DNA from: Yeosuana aquiaggeris
GTDB lineage: Bacteria; Bacteroidota; Bacteroidia; Flavobacteriales; Flavobacteriaceae
NCBI RefSeq assembly: GCF_044003965.1
Contig: NZ_JBAWKC010000001.1
Coordinates: 124,001 to 188,000 of the forward strand
Direction of reading: 5' to 3'
Length of the DNA stretch: 64,000 nt
The position numbers were made by a program, and so were the translations under genes. Position 1 is the first letter of the stretch, and every line of letters begins with the position of its first letter. Positions 7,915 to 16,453 of this stretch are shown here, piece after piece. The notes below the pieces were generated by a model. The model ran no database searches. It was not told the origin of the DNA and saw only the letters and a program-made list of their open reading frames with translations.

Positions 7915-9180
7915 TTAAAATGAATATTTTATAGAAGTCAGCCAACGCCAAGCATCTCCTGTGTTTCCATTTTGGTTTTCTCGTTGAGCATAAATTACTT
8001 CGGTTCCTAACATGAGATTAGGTTCAATAAAATAGGTGAAATTCCAATTACTGGTGAGACCTCCCTTGAAGGCATTATCATCTTTCCATTGCGATTTTTC
8101 TAAATTGGAATAGCCTATTAAGCCGTTGGTTATTAGTTTTTCTGTCAAACTTATACCAAAACCCCCGATAAGATTGGTTGAGGCAAGGGTTTCGATTTTT
8201 CCGTTGGGATTTAAAACACCGGTGGAATTGGTACCTATCTGGGAAACAATAGAGCTTCCCCAACCATCGCCATAAGACCCATTTAAGATGACATAACTGT
8301 TTTTAGTAACATAATATCTTCCTGCCAAAACGACTCCGTAAGCCGCTTTGGCATCGTTGGGTATTTGATCTTGTCCATCCCAACGGACTTGGTAAATCCT
8401 GCCTCCAAAAGTGATGATTCCACCTCTGGCTAAGTTTCTGGAAATACGCGCAGACAACATGGGCAAACTGCTCGACCCCTTTCCCGCAAAACCATTTCCA
8501 TCTAAATCCATAAATTCATTCATTTCCAATCCAGCAGCAAAACTGTAGTTTTCGGAAATTTTGTCTTGATAACGAATTTGTGCTCTTCGACCACCTGCCA
8601 AGGCATCACCGGCACCAAAATCCAACGTTGCAGGTACAGATTTTAGTTCGGTAAGGATGTCCCAAGTTCTTCCAGCCAACCATTTACCATAGGTTACATA
8701 GAAATGCCGTAATCTTGGTTTCTGATTAAATGGCCCATCCGAAGTATTGTAAAAATCCATTTCCAGAAGCACTCTTATGGGTTTTCCTTTTGGGCTTTTG
8801 GTGCGTACATCAAACCCGAAACGAGATTCACGGGTACTTAAATTATTGTATCCTGATTCTACAGGTAAACCATCGCCCTCTACCGGCACATTCTGTATTT
8901 GTGTTTGGAAGCGATCATTGCGAATGCCATTAAAATCTTGTAGGTAATCTAATTTTAAATAACCATAAAAAGACATGCGCACCCCTGTGCCAAAAATTGG
9001 AAACGATCTAGGAAAACTATCATCAATCAAATCCTGTCCGGTAAGGATCGTTAGATTATCTCTTAATTCTGCTCTATCAGACAGTACTTGCTGGTTTTTA
9101 GTTTTCAGGCTATCTTGATCTTGTGCAGATAACTGTGCTATTCCCAACAAACAAACAAAAAAGAAAATAGTGTACTTCAT
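7915..9180 (-). CDS. DcaP-like trimeric outer-membrane porin
   Basis: A 421-residue protein with a signal peptide (FFFVCLLGIAQLSAQ), a polar helix-forming N-terminal stretch, and a barrel beginning MSFYGYLKLDYLQDFNG, then STRESRFGFDVRTKSP, VLLEMDFYN, PRLRHFYVTYGKWLAGRTWD and further strands to a last one ending WLTSIKYSF. The RLRHFYVTYG...AGRTWD segment is typical of the DcaP family, porins that take up dicarboxylates or other small anions. It is the last gene of a co-oriented series of hydrolase genes, separated from a second outer-membrane channel by 39 bp. I infer that it admits small acidic substrates or products into the periplasm, where the exported hydrolases act. Confidence 0.7.
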   Translation of the reverse strand: MKYTIFFFVCLLGIAQLSAQDQDSLKTKNQQVLSDRAELRDNLTILTGQDLIDDSFPRSFPIFGTGVRMSFYGYLKLDYLQDFNGIRNDRFQTQIQNVPVEGDGLPVESGYNNLSTRESRFGFDVRTKSPKGKPIRVLLEMDFYNTSDGPFNQKPRLRHFYVTYGKWLAGRTWDILTELKSVPATLDFGAGDALAGGRRAQIRYQDKISENYSFAAGLEMNEFMDLDGNGFAGKGSSSLPMLSARISRNLARGGIITFGGRIYQVRWDGQDQIPNDAKAAYGVVLAGRYYVTKNSYVILNGSYGDGWGSSIVSQIGTNSTGVLNPNGKIETLASTNLIGGFGISLTEKLITNGLIGYSNLEKSQWKDDNAFKGGLTSNWNFTYFIEPNLMLGTEVIYAQRENQNGNTGDAWRWLTSIKYSF

Positions 9181-9219
9181 ATTTATTTAATTTATTTCAT
9201 ACTTTGTACTTTTAAATTT

Positions 9220-10116
9220 TTACCAAGGTAATGGAACAACAGGCGAAATAGTAAAACGTATTTGATGTTGTGGACCAAAGGCATCTGGAGATACCACATA
9301 ATACCAATATTGTAAATTAAATTTTACAGGCATTTTGCCAAAAAACATCACTTTGTTTACACCACCACCAATAGGTAGTGTTAATTTATTTCCTTTTGCC
9401 GCTTTGTGGTTATAGGAATAGGTTGGCGAACCAGCAATCTGCCAGCCATTTTTTAAATTAATGTTATAAAAATATTGGCCGGAAGTAATACTGGCGGATT
9501 CACCTCCTTCTGAAGCAAGAAATACATCGTTGCCCAATATAGAAAAACTATCAGCAGAAGTTGCGTCTATTTTATTTACACTCCATCCTTGGGTTACCAA
9601 TAGTCCAAGTACTCCCCAATTAAAGATTTGTCCAACGGCAATTTCAGGACCTATTAAGGTATAAGGAGATCGTAAGGCCTCATCGCTTGCCGTACGAAAA
9701 CTACCAAATACACCAAGTACCCCAACAGTTTTTGATGGAAATGTTTTTCCTACCGCAATATCGGCGCTGATATTCCCTAGACCGAATCCCTGATTTTCAA
9801 ACCCATTCGCTCCATAGGTAGGTTGCGTAATATATAGGGGGATATTGGGTCTTACAAAAAGATTCGTTGTCTTATTCAATGGCACGGGAAGGACAGGTTG
9901 AAAACCTAGGGTTAAGCTATTTTGGCTACCTGCATCGGGCAAATCTCCCTGATAATTGATATAATCGAAATTAAAGTTCATACTACCCAAAACGGTGTTG
10001 GGATTTGCCAATTCTTTGGCAATATCTGCTGCGCTTTTCTCACCTTCTTCTGTTTCTTGTGCATATAAAATGCTAGAACATAGGAGCAAGTAAATGAGTA
10101 TTGTTTTGGTTCTCAT
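9220..10116 (-). CDS. Outer-membrane channel of the phenol-degradation (MetA-like) / transporter type
   Basis: A 298-residue protein with a signal peptide (IYLLLCSSILYAQ) and an initial SAADIAKELANPNTVLGSMNFNFDY segment. The strands FVRPNIPLYITQPTYG, ADIAVGKTFPS, GVLGVFGSFRTASDEALRSPYTLIGPEIAVGQIFNWGVLG and FSILGNDVFLAS follow, with a C-terminal IRFTISPVVPLPW. The pattern corresponds to the outer-membrane transporter-like family often labelled neuromedin U-like or MetA-pathway protein, linked in other bacteria to uptake of hydrophobic or aromatic compounds. It lies 69 bp downstream of the S12 serine hydrolase gene and 39 bp upstream of the DcaP-like porin gene, so both channels probably serve the same pathway. 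Confidence 0.6.
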   Translation of the reverse strand: MRTKTILIYLLLCSSILYAQETEEGEKSAADIAKELANPNTVLGSMNFNFDYINYQGDLPDAGSQNSLTLGFQPVLPVPLNKTTNLFVRPNIPLYITQPTYGANGFENQGFGLGNISADIAVGKTFPSKTVGVLGVFGSFRTASDEALRSPYTLIGPEIAVGQIFNWGVLGLLVTQGWSVNKIDATSADSFSILGNDVFLASEGGESASITSGQYFYNINLKNGWQIAGSPTYSYNHKAAKGNKLTLPIGGGVNKVMFFGKMPVKFNLQYWYYVVSPDAFGPQHQIRFTISPVVPLPW

Positions 10117-10185
10117 AATCTTTTATCTTTTTAATAAAGGTTTTCCCATCTTTTCTTTCAGACCTAATATCCGCTACCGAGCATT

Positions 10186-11682
10186 TTATTTGTCGAATAC
10201 CGATCCGGAGACCGGGAATTCGTCGACCGCCCCTTCGCCTCGAATAAAAATTCGGTGGTTGAATCGCACGTAGTTGAGTTCGCCAGACGGATCTTTGAGT
10301 AATTCGCCAAGGGATCCCTCATTTGGGCCTTCGGTGATGATGAAATAGCCATCGGCCGTGTTGGCCACATTGGCAGGCGCGGGATCTGATCCCTTGGTTA
10401 ATAAGGAGGACTGGACAAACACATATTTGTCACCCTCTTTCTTGATCTCGATGTTTTGGGAATTGCCCTTGAAGACGCCAACGAATGGGTCGAGCACAGA
10501 CGGATCAACGCCTGCTGCGACCGGAGACTTGGCCTCGATTTTTGTGAAGGCTTTGACCATTGCGTTCGCAACTTTTTTGTAGGCCTCGGCTCCGCGATCG
10601 CTGTGGACCAAAACCACCACGGCAAAGTCGCGATCAGGGATCAGCTGCAGAAAAGAACGTGTGCCGGGCCAATTTCCCCCGTGGCTGGGGCTGGTGACCC
10701 CGTTGTAGTCGTGGACGAACCATGTCAGCCCGGTAAAGTCGCCGGCCTCAGCCTCGACTGCCGGAGCGTGGACATAGTCCAGCGCTTTCTTGGACATTAG
10801 TTGGTTCCCTGAAGCATCCTTTCCATCTAACTGAAAGCGGGCGTATTTCAGCATGTCGGTAACCGTAGATCGGAGTGCGCCGGAGGCTGCGGACTCTCTA
10901 ATCAACGGAATGTAGTACGGCTTTAGATCACTGATGCTGCCTTCCCCGTAGATCGGCGGATGACCCCATGCATAATTTTTAGCCGGAGGGGTGTCGTCGT
11001 AATTAAAGGATGATGCATTCATGCCAAGCGGGGTCAGCAGGTGTTCTTCGATCAGGGTCTCGATCGGCTTTCCGCCGACATGCGACACCACATGGGTCGC
11101 GAAGGTGATACTGGTGTTGTTGTACATCCAGGTTTGATCGAACGGATAGATCTGTGGGATGTAAGCCCCCTGGAGCATGACCTTCTCGCTGATCGATCCA
11201 CCCGAAGGAACACGAAGGAACCCATGGTCGCCGTACCAGCCAGCGCGATGGTGGAACAGGTCAACGACCCGCGCTTTGGAAGTAGCATCGGGATCAGCAA
11301 CCCTCCACCACGGCAGGATGTCCACCACACGCGCGTTCAAATCCAGTTTGCCCTCTTCGGACAACTGCATGGCCACCGTAGAAAGGAAGGTTTTTGTCAC
11401 AGAGCCAATTTGAAATTGGGTATCAGGGGTAACGGCTTCGTCGGTGCCTACCTTGGTGACACCGAGTCCGGCGCTGTAGGAGTTGTCTCCGTAGATGACA
11501 CCGACAGCAAGTCCCGGTATACGCATTTCCTTTATCAGTTCAGCAGTTTCCTTCATGACTGCATCGAAGACTGCTTGGCCTTTTTTTTCACTCATCTTTT
11601 TTTGTTTCTGAGCAGTTGCAGATTGAACTGTAAATAATAGCGAAATTATTAAAGTAAATAATAGTTTCATTTTTTGTTTCAT
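10186..11682 (-). CDS. S12-family (beta-lactamase class C-like) serine hydrolase, exported
   Basis: A 498-residue protein. After a Sec signal (LLFTLIISLLFTVQSATAQ) the catalytic domain has S94-V-T-K97 (nucleophile and general base), Y187-N-N189 (YxN motif) and H334-G-G336 in the place of KTG. This is the layout of S12 peptidases and esterases such as D-aminopeptidases and MlrB rather than classical AmpC. A C-terminal beta-rich segment (about residues 395-498) resembles the lipocalin-like tail of this family. It sits 36 bp downstream of a class A-like gene. The body is visibly GC-rich whereas the first 23 or so codons are AT-rich like the host. That 69-bp stretch is closely similar to the start of the neighbouring gene, suggesting a foreign enzyme fitted with a native signal peptide. 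Confidence 0.8.
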   Translation of the reverse strand: MKQKMKLLFTLIISLLFTVQSATAQKQKKMSEKKGQAVFDAVMKETAELIKEMRIPGLAVGVIYGDNSYSAGLGVTKVGTDEAVTPDTQFQIGSVTKTFLSTVAMQLSEEGKLDLNARVVDILPWWRVADPDATSKARVVDLFHHRAGWYGDHGFLRVPSGGSISEKVMLQGAYIPQIYPFDQTWMYNNTSITFATHVVSHVGGKPIETLIEEHLLTPLGMNASSFNYDDTPPAKNYAWGHPPIYGEGSISDLKPYYIPLIRESAASGALRSTVTDMLKYARFQLDGKDASGNQLMSKKALDYVHAPAVEAEAGDFTGLTWFVHDYNGVTSPSHGGNWPGTRSFLQLIPDRDFAVVVLVHSDRGAEAYKKVANAMVKAFTKIEAKSPVAAGVDPSVLDPFVGVFKGNSQNIEIKKEGDKYVFVQSSLLTKGSDPAPANVANTADGYFIITEGPNEGSLGELLKDPSGELNYVRFNHRIFIRGEGAVDEFPVSGSVFDK

Positions 11683-11718
11683 GGTTCTTGTTTTTAAATA
11701 TTATTAGTTGAGTTTGTC

Positions 11719-12708
11719 TTATTGCTTTAAATAATAAAAATCGTACAAAGTCCGGGTAACTTCTGCAATGGCCCGATCACGATCGGCTTCGGATGTTGTA
11801 CTGCTTTTGGTGAACACCACAATTGCAAAACGTCGGCCATCGGGTAGCGTGATATAGCCGACGTCGTTGGCCACTCCCCCTATGGTTCCGGTCTTGTTCG
11901 CTACGGGCGTTCCCTTGGGCAGCAGCCCCTTGAGCCGGCCAGAGCCCGTGCGCGTGCGCGACATGACATTAATCAGGAAGTCGCGGCTCTCGGAGCTCGT
12001 TGCTTTGCCACCGTCAATGGCAAGCAGGAGCTGCAGCATCGCAAGGGGCGTTGCTTGGTCACGTGGATCTGCCTCGAAGTCCAGATTGCGGTCACCCTGG
12101 ATCTTCAAGAGCTCCGGCCGGGCCTTGAAGACCTCTGTGGCGAGTTTATGTGTGGCCGGTCCCGGCAAACCATAGAACTCCCCGATGATCTCGCCTGTCG
12201 GCCGATCGACCCTGAAATCGCTGATCCCAATCCTGCGCAGATATTTGGTCACTGCCGCGGGGCCACCGGCCAGCCCCATTGAGATGTCGGTCGCCGTGTT
12301 GTCGCTCTCCGTGATCATCACCTCGATCAGGTTCGCGATCGACAACTGGAGCCCAGGGTGAACGAATCTGCCATTAAGCGCAGCGTCCCCGATCATCATC
12401 ATATCGAGTGTGACATCGACCATCTGGTCGAGCCGCAGCTCCCCCCTGTCCACGCGATCCAGCACGGCAGCGGCAATCGCAACCTTGTAGGTACTCGCCA
12501 TCACAAACAGTTCATCGCCGTTTATGGTGATCGTCTCCTGAGAGCCAATTTCCTGTGCGGCCACTCCAATGCGACCCGCTAACTTCTCTGTGAGTTTCTC
12601 AATCTTTTTAGAAAGAGCTTCAACATTTTGTTTTTGAGCAAATGCCGGTTGAACTGCAAATAATGCCGAGATTATTACAGTAAATAATAGTTTCAAATTT
12701 ATTTTCAT
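11719..12708 (-). CDS. Class A beta-lactamase-like serine hydrolase with extended omega region
   Basis: A 329-residue exported protein (signal LLFTVIISALFAVQPAFAQ) with the class A motifs S72-T-Y-K75, S135-D-N137 and K272-T-G274. The interval from the active serine to KTG is 200 residues, about 36 longer than the usual 164 of TEM-type enzymes; the extra residues lie after DRPTGEIIGEF, in the omega-loop region that ends DPRDQATP. The usual ExxLN glutamate motif is not obvious, so real beta-lactamase activity is uncertain; Glu173 in RPTGE is a candidate general base. A peptidase or esterase role in the surrounding pathway is possible. The body is GC-rich and the signal-peptide region AT-rich, as in the S12 neighbour. 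Confidence 0.75.
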   Translation of the reverse strand: MKINLKLLFTVIISALFAVQPAFAQKQNVEALSKKIEKLTEKLAGRIGVAAQEIGSQETITINGDELFVMASTYKVAIAAAVLDRVDRGELRLDQMVDVTLDMMMIGDAALNGRFVHPGLQLSIANLIEVMITESDNTATDISMGLAGGPAAVTKYLRRIGISDFRVDRPTGEIIGEFYGLPGPATHKLATEVFKARPELLKIQGDRNLDFEADPRDQATPLAMLQLLLAIDGGKATSSESRDFLINVMSRTRTGSGRLKGLLPKGTPVANKTGTIGGVANDVGYITLPDGRRFAIVVFTKSSTTSEADRDRAIAEVTRTLYDFYYLKQ

Positions 12709-12727
12709 CTTTCTTGTTATTTAAATG

Positions 12728-14479
12728 TTAATTATTGTGTTTGTATACTGATTTTCCACGTCGAATAGCTTCTATTATTTTAATGTTGTGAATTTCCAAT
12801 GGATCTATTTTAATTGGATTTTTATCTAAAATCACAAAATCTGCATATTTGTTAGTTGTAATGGTTCCCTTTTTATCTTCTTCAAAATATTGATAGGCAG
12901 CCCAAATTGTGAGGGTTTTTAATCCATCAAAAGGGGATAGTCTTTGTTCTGGTCCTAATATCTTGCCACTTCTAGTTACTCTATTTACAGTGGCATCTAG
13001 CACACGCATAGCATTAGGAAAAGTAACAGGGGCGTCGTGGTGTGAAGTAATATTTAGTCCTGCCGTTATCGCATCTTTAGTAGGCGAGATATAATCAGCT
13101 CTTGGATGTCCTAAAACAGACTCTACATGCCAATCCCCCCAATAAAAAGTATGCATAGGGAATAAAGAGGCATCAATATTTAGTTTGGCTGCTCTTTCTA
13201 TTTGGTCTTTTCTAATGGTTTGTCCGTGAATAATAACCGTTCTATGGTTATCGTAATTGTATTTAACTTGGGCTTTTTCAACGGCATTTAAATATTGGTC
13301 TATAGCTGCATCCCCATTGGTATGACATAATAGTTGCCATTTGTTTTCAAATGCATCGGCAACAGATTGGTTTGCCGCTTCATCATCCAAAATAGGAAAA
13401 CCTAAATAATCGGAATTCTCTCCTTGAGGAGGTGTATGGTAATGCTGGGTTAACCAGGCTGTTTTGCCTTGTGGTGAACCGTCTAACGTTAATTTAACGC
13501 CACCCAGTCTAAAATTGTTCTTATAGGTATGTTCATGATTATAATAGTCGCCCTTAAATAAATCATAAGCGCCTTTCATACGCATATCTGGATAGGAAAC
13601 CACATCGATGTATAGATTTCCTGCATTTGCTTCTTTGATAATGCCATTGACTTGAGAAGGGGCCGATCTTCCTTCTTGAGCGGTTAGGTAACCATTTTGT
13701 GCATATTGAAGTTGACCAAGGTGAACGGCTTTGGCATTTACTTCATCGTCTGTATTGCCTAGCACTTTACCTAGAGTTGTGAATACTGCATTTTCTTCTA
13801 ACACACCATTAGGCGTTCCATCCATATTTCGTCTTAGCTTTCCTTCTTTAGGATTTGGCGTATCCTTTGATGTCCACCCCATAAGTTCTAATCCTATAGT
13901 ATTTATGGAGGCTAAATGCCCAGATTGGTGCATGATGATTACGGGATATTCTTTGCTCACCTTATCTAAATCTGAAGCTTTAGGGTGATCTTTTTCCGTT
14001 AGTTGTGAATCGTCATAGCCGTTTCCAATAATCCATCCGAATTTATTTAATACCCATTTTCCTTCTTCTAGGTCTTTAAATTCATTTAATGTTTCTACTA
14101 TGCTATTGAAATCAGCACCTGGACCGTCTGGTGGGGGTAGAATATTGGCAAACATAGATGTTATTCCAACCAAATAAAGATGACCATGTCCATCTAAAAA
14201 AGCTGGAAGCATTGTTGCTCCCTTTAAATCGTATGGTGCTGCATTTTGAAATTGGCTTTTTGCAGCCTCTAAAGAACCTACAAAAACAATATGATCTCCT
14301 TTTCTAACAACGGCTTCTGCATACTGTGCTTCTTCCCCTTCCATGGTAATGATGTCTCCACCAAAATAGAGGGTTGTTTCAGAAGTGGATGAAAGCGTTT
14401 CTTTATTGCTTTTATCGTTATCTTTACAAGAGGACATTAATAATACTATTCCTAAAAGTGTTAATAGTGTTTTTTTCAT
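12728..14479 (-). CDS. YtcJ-like amidohydrolase lipoprotein
   Basis: A 583-residue member of the amidohydrolase superfamily (Amidohydro_3). A lipobox LLMSSC places Cys18 at the mature N-terminus. The entry strand is TLYFGGDIITMEG, and the metal-binding HxH is H98-G-H100 in LPAFLDGHGH. Further typical segments are ILPPPDGPG, QEGRSAPS, LTLDGSPQGKTAWLT, LLCHTNGDAAIDQYL, VIIHGQTIRKDQI and ITSHHDAPVTFPNAMRVLDATVNR, ending in KYADFVILDKNPIKI. Family members hydrolyse amide bonds of varied, mostly unknown, substrates. The gene is 2 bp downstream of a broken amidohydrolase gene and 19 bp upstream of the class A-like gene, in a compact same-strand series. Base composition is host-like. Confidence 0.85.
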   Translation of the reverse strand: MKKTLLTLLGIVLLMSSCKDNDKSNKETLSSTSETTLYFGGDIITMEGEEAQYAEAVVRKGDHIVFVGSLEAAKSQFQNAAPYDLKGATMLPAFLDGHGHLYLVGITSMFANILPPPDGPGADFNSIVETLNEFKDLEEGKWVLNKFGWIIGNGYDDSQLTEKDHPKASDLDKVSKEYPVIIMHQSGHLASINTIGLELMGWTSKDTPNPKEGKLRRNMDGTPNGVLEENAVFTTLGKVLGNTDDEVNAKAVHLGQLQYAQNGYLTAQEGRSAPSQVNGIIKEANAGNLYIDVVSYPDMRMKGAYDLFKGDYYNHEHTYKNNFRLGGVKLTLDGSPQGKTAWLTQHYHTPPQGENSDYLGFPILDDEAANQSVADAFENKWQLLCHTNGDAAIDQYLNAVEKAQVKYNYDNHRTVIIHGQTIRKDQIERAAKLNIDASLFPMHTFYWGDWHVESVLGHPRADYISPTKDAITAGLNITSHHDAPVTFPNAMRVLDATVNRVTRSGKILGPEQRLSPFDGLKTLTIWAAYQYFEEDKKGTITTNKYADFVILDKNPIKIDPLEIHNIKIIEAIRRGKSVYKHNN

Positions 14480-14481
14480 AC

Positions 14482-14739
14482 CTACTTATTTAAATTTTCT
14501 ACTGGGTTACCGTTAACTATTAGGATGTCTGCATTTCCAGAAGTGGCTTGTTTCAGAATTTCAGGAACTGTCCACCATTTTAATCGATTTCTTAACTCAT
14601 AAGATTGTCCTTTTTTCTGTTCTCCATTATCAACATAATCACTAACTATTATAATTTTAGCATTATACTTTTTTACGAATTTAAACATTTTGTCAATTTC
14701 CTCTTTAGCTTCTTGTTGTCTTTTTTTTATAATTAATAC
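14482..14739 (-). pseudogene. Truncated amidohydrolase with internal deletion
   Basis: A frame without an N-terminal domain reads KKRQQEAKEEIDKM, then FVKKYNAKIIIVSDYVDNG, LKWWTVPEILKQATSGNA and directly DILIVNGNPVENLNK, then stops. It corresponds to the C-terminal part of the intact amidohydrolase at 16454-17788 (ALAKKYKVKTAFGTDIL, LKRWYTPYEILKMATFDNA, YADLILVDGNPLENI). About 25 residues between the NA and the D(L/I)I(L/V) segments are deleted. The catalytic HxH half is absent. It is therefore the relic of a second paralogue, lying between the M81 gene and the YtcJ-like gene. Confidence 0.75.
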
Positions 14740-14760
14740 TTGTGTTTATCTCAATTTACA

Positions 14761-16425
14761 TTAATATTTTAAATTAAAAGTTGCGTTTTCGTCGAGCGGG
14801 TAGATAGGATACTTTAGCTGGGTATGCTCAAAAAGTGTAATATCGCGACTAGTGGTTCCAGGGACATCAGCGAGCAGTAACTTGTCGGTGAAATTTTCAT
14901 AGAATGCTCTAAAGTGCATCCCGCTTTTGACCCCTATAACGTCATATTCCTGAATGATGATGCCATGTGGCCGTCCCTGTGTATCATCATAGGTCTGGCA
15001 TAGGCCGGAAATAACAATGACATCCACCGTATTCTCCGCTTCGATGACCAACCTGGCGGTAGGGCCAAGCTGGAATGGGCCATTGAAAGCGGTCCCCCCA
15101 CGAACGGTCTCATTCCCATCAGAAATGGACTTGACATAGGCTTTTGTTTTGATTGGTTCGCCCGCCAATGTCTCATATTTTCCCCCGAGGTTCACATCGA
15201 TTGTCGCTCCTACACCGGCTGCGACTGCTGCCTTTGCGGTTTCCGGATCGTGTATGGACATGAAAGCGACTTTCCCCAAGCCTTTTGTCTCCATCAGAGC
15301 CTTCAGCAGATGGGTTCCACCACCCCCAGCTCCGCCACCCGGATTATCCGCAGCGTCTCCAATAACTATGGGAGTATGGTCGATGATATCGTTTTTCGTT
15401 GGCAATCTACGCACATAGTGGCCGTCCTTCTCGAGCATGGCCAGCACAGTGCTCATCGTTTTATCCAAATTTTCTAATGGGATGATGGACTCTTTCCTAT
15501 GGTCCCATATCCACTGCGCTAGTTCGTTCACCAATTCTTCTGCTAGTTTGAGGTTATTTTCGGTAGTGACCATTGGGTACACACCACAAAAATTGCTGTC
15601 CTGATATGGGAAACCATGCATCACAGAGCAGTTGAGAACCCCTGGCCGTTTTTCTATTTCAATACACTTTTCTTTAAGTTGATTGGCAAAAGTACCCACC
15701 TCTTCGGTATTACTCATCCCCATCATCAGGGGCACTTTGCGATAGGCTGGGGTAGGATGTGATTCTCCTGCAAGGATGGCAGCGCCACGATACATCGCAT
15801 CACGTGCGCAGGCATTCATATCCATATGAGGATATTCTTTGCAGGCACTGAAGAAATTCATATTGTCCTTCATTTTATCGGTAATCTTGCCATGCAGGTC
15901 GCCCGACCAAATAATCATGGTGTCCTTTCCGACCAGTTCTCTGACCGACTCCGCTAAGTCTCCTTCAAGGTCGTGCGTGCTGTTCACCATACCGGCACCG
16001 TGAACACCAAGGTAAACAATGTCCATGGGCATCTGTAATTTTAGCGTGTCCATAATCTCCTTTTTCGCATCTTTCCAAGCCTGATCGCTCACTGTGCTAA
16101 AGCACCAGTCTATATAGTACATGAGACCCGGCAGTAGCTCCCATCCCTTTTCTTCACAAACATCTACCGCTCCTCCAATAGCAGTCCCTTTCAACATATT
16201 CTTAATCTGATCGCCCCGGAACGTGCGCATTCTGTCGAGCGTGGTTTCACCCATACCTTCAGTTAAATAGGTGTTGGTTTCATGGAAAAAGCCAACATAA
16301 GAGACTCTTAATTTTTTATTTTTTTTTAATTTGTTTTCATTGTTTAAAGAGAATGAAAACAGAGGTGCTGATGCTATAGCAGCACTGGCAGCTGTAGATA
16401 GTGTAACAAATTTTCTTCTTTTCAT
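14761..16425 (-). CDS. M81-family (MlrC-like) metallopeptidase, probably Tat-exported
   Basis: A 554-residue protein. The N-terminus KRRKFVTLSTAASAAIASAP resembles a twin-arginine signal, which would export a folded metalloenzyme. The first MlrC domain has HETNT at 48-52 (Glu49), VHGAG with His142, GDLHG with Asp176 and His178, and YPHMD with His200. This reproduces the Glu, His, Asp-x-His, His arrangement described for the zinc site of MlrC, the enzyme that degrades linearised microcystin. The second domain contains DAADNPGGGAGGGG (from about residue 356), a hallmark of M81. The substrate here is unknown. It lies 28 bp downstream of an amidohydrolase gene. Its body is moderately GC-richer than core genes, while the signal region is A-rich. 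Confidence 0.85.
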   Translation of the reverse strand: MKRRKFVTLSTAASAAIASAPLFSFSLNNENKLKKNKKLRVSYVGFFHETNTYLTEGMGETTLDRMRTFRGDQIKNMLKGTAIGGAVDVCEEKGWELLPGLMYYIDWCFSTVSDQAWKDAKKEIMDTLKLQMPMDIVYLGVHGAGMVNSTHDLEGDLAESVRELVGKDTMIIWSGDLHGKITDKMKDNMNFFSACKEYPHMDMNACARDAMYRGAAILAGESHPTPAYRKVPLMMGMSNTEEVGTFANQLKEKCIEIEKRPGVLNCSVMHGFPYQDSNFCGVYPMVTTENNLKLAEELVNELAQWIWDHRKESIIPLENLDKTMSTVLAMLEKDGHYVRRLPTKNDIIDHTPIVIGDAADNPGGGAGGGGTHLLKALMETKGLGKVAFMSIHDPETAKAAVAAGVGATIDVNLGGKYETLAGEPIKTKAYVKSISDGNETVRGGTAFNGPFQLGPTARLVIEAENTVDVIVISGLCQTYDDTQGRPHGIIIQEYDVIGVKSGMHFRAFYENFTDKLLLADVPGTTSRDITLFEHTQLKYPIYPLDENATFNLKY

Positions 16426-16453
16426 TTCTTTCGATTTCTATTAAAATAATGAT

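Noticed and set aside
10358..12582. Many long frames opposite the S12 and class A-like genes
   Set aside because: High GC of these genes removes stop codons on the other strand; no domain or start context supports them.
14934..15477. Overlapping frames opposite the M81 gene
   Set aside because: Same effect of GC-richer DNA; the M81 frame has all catalytic motifs.
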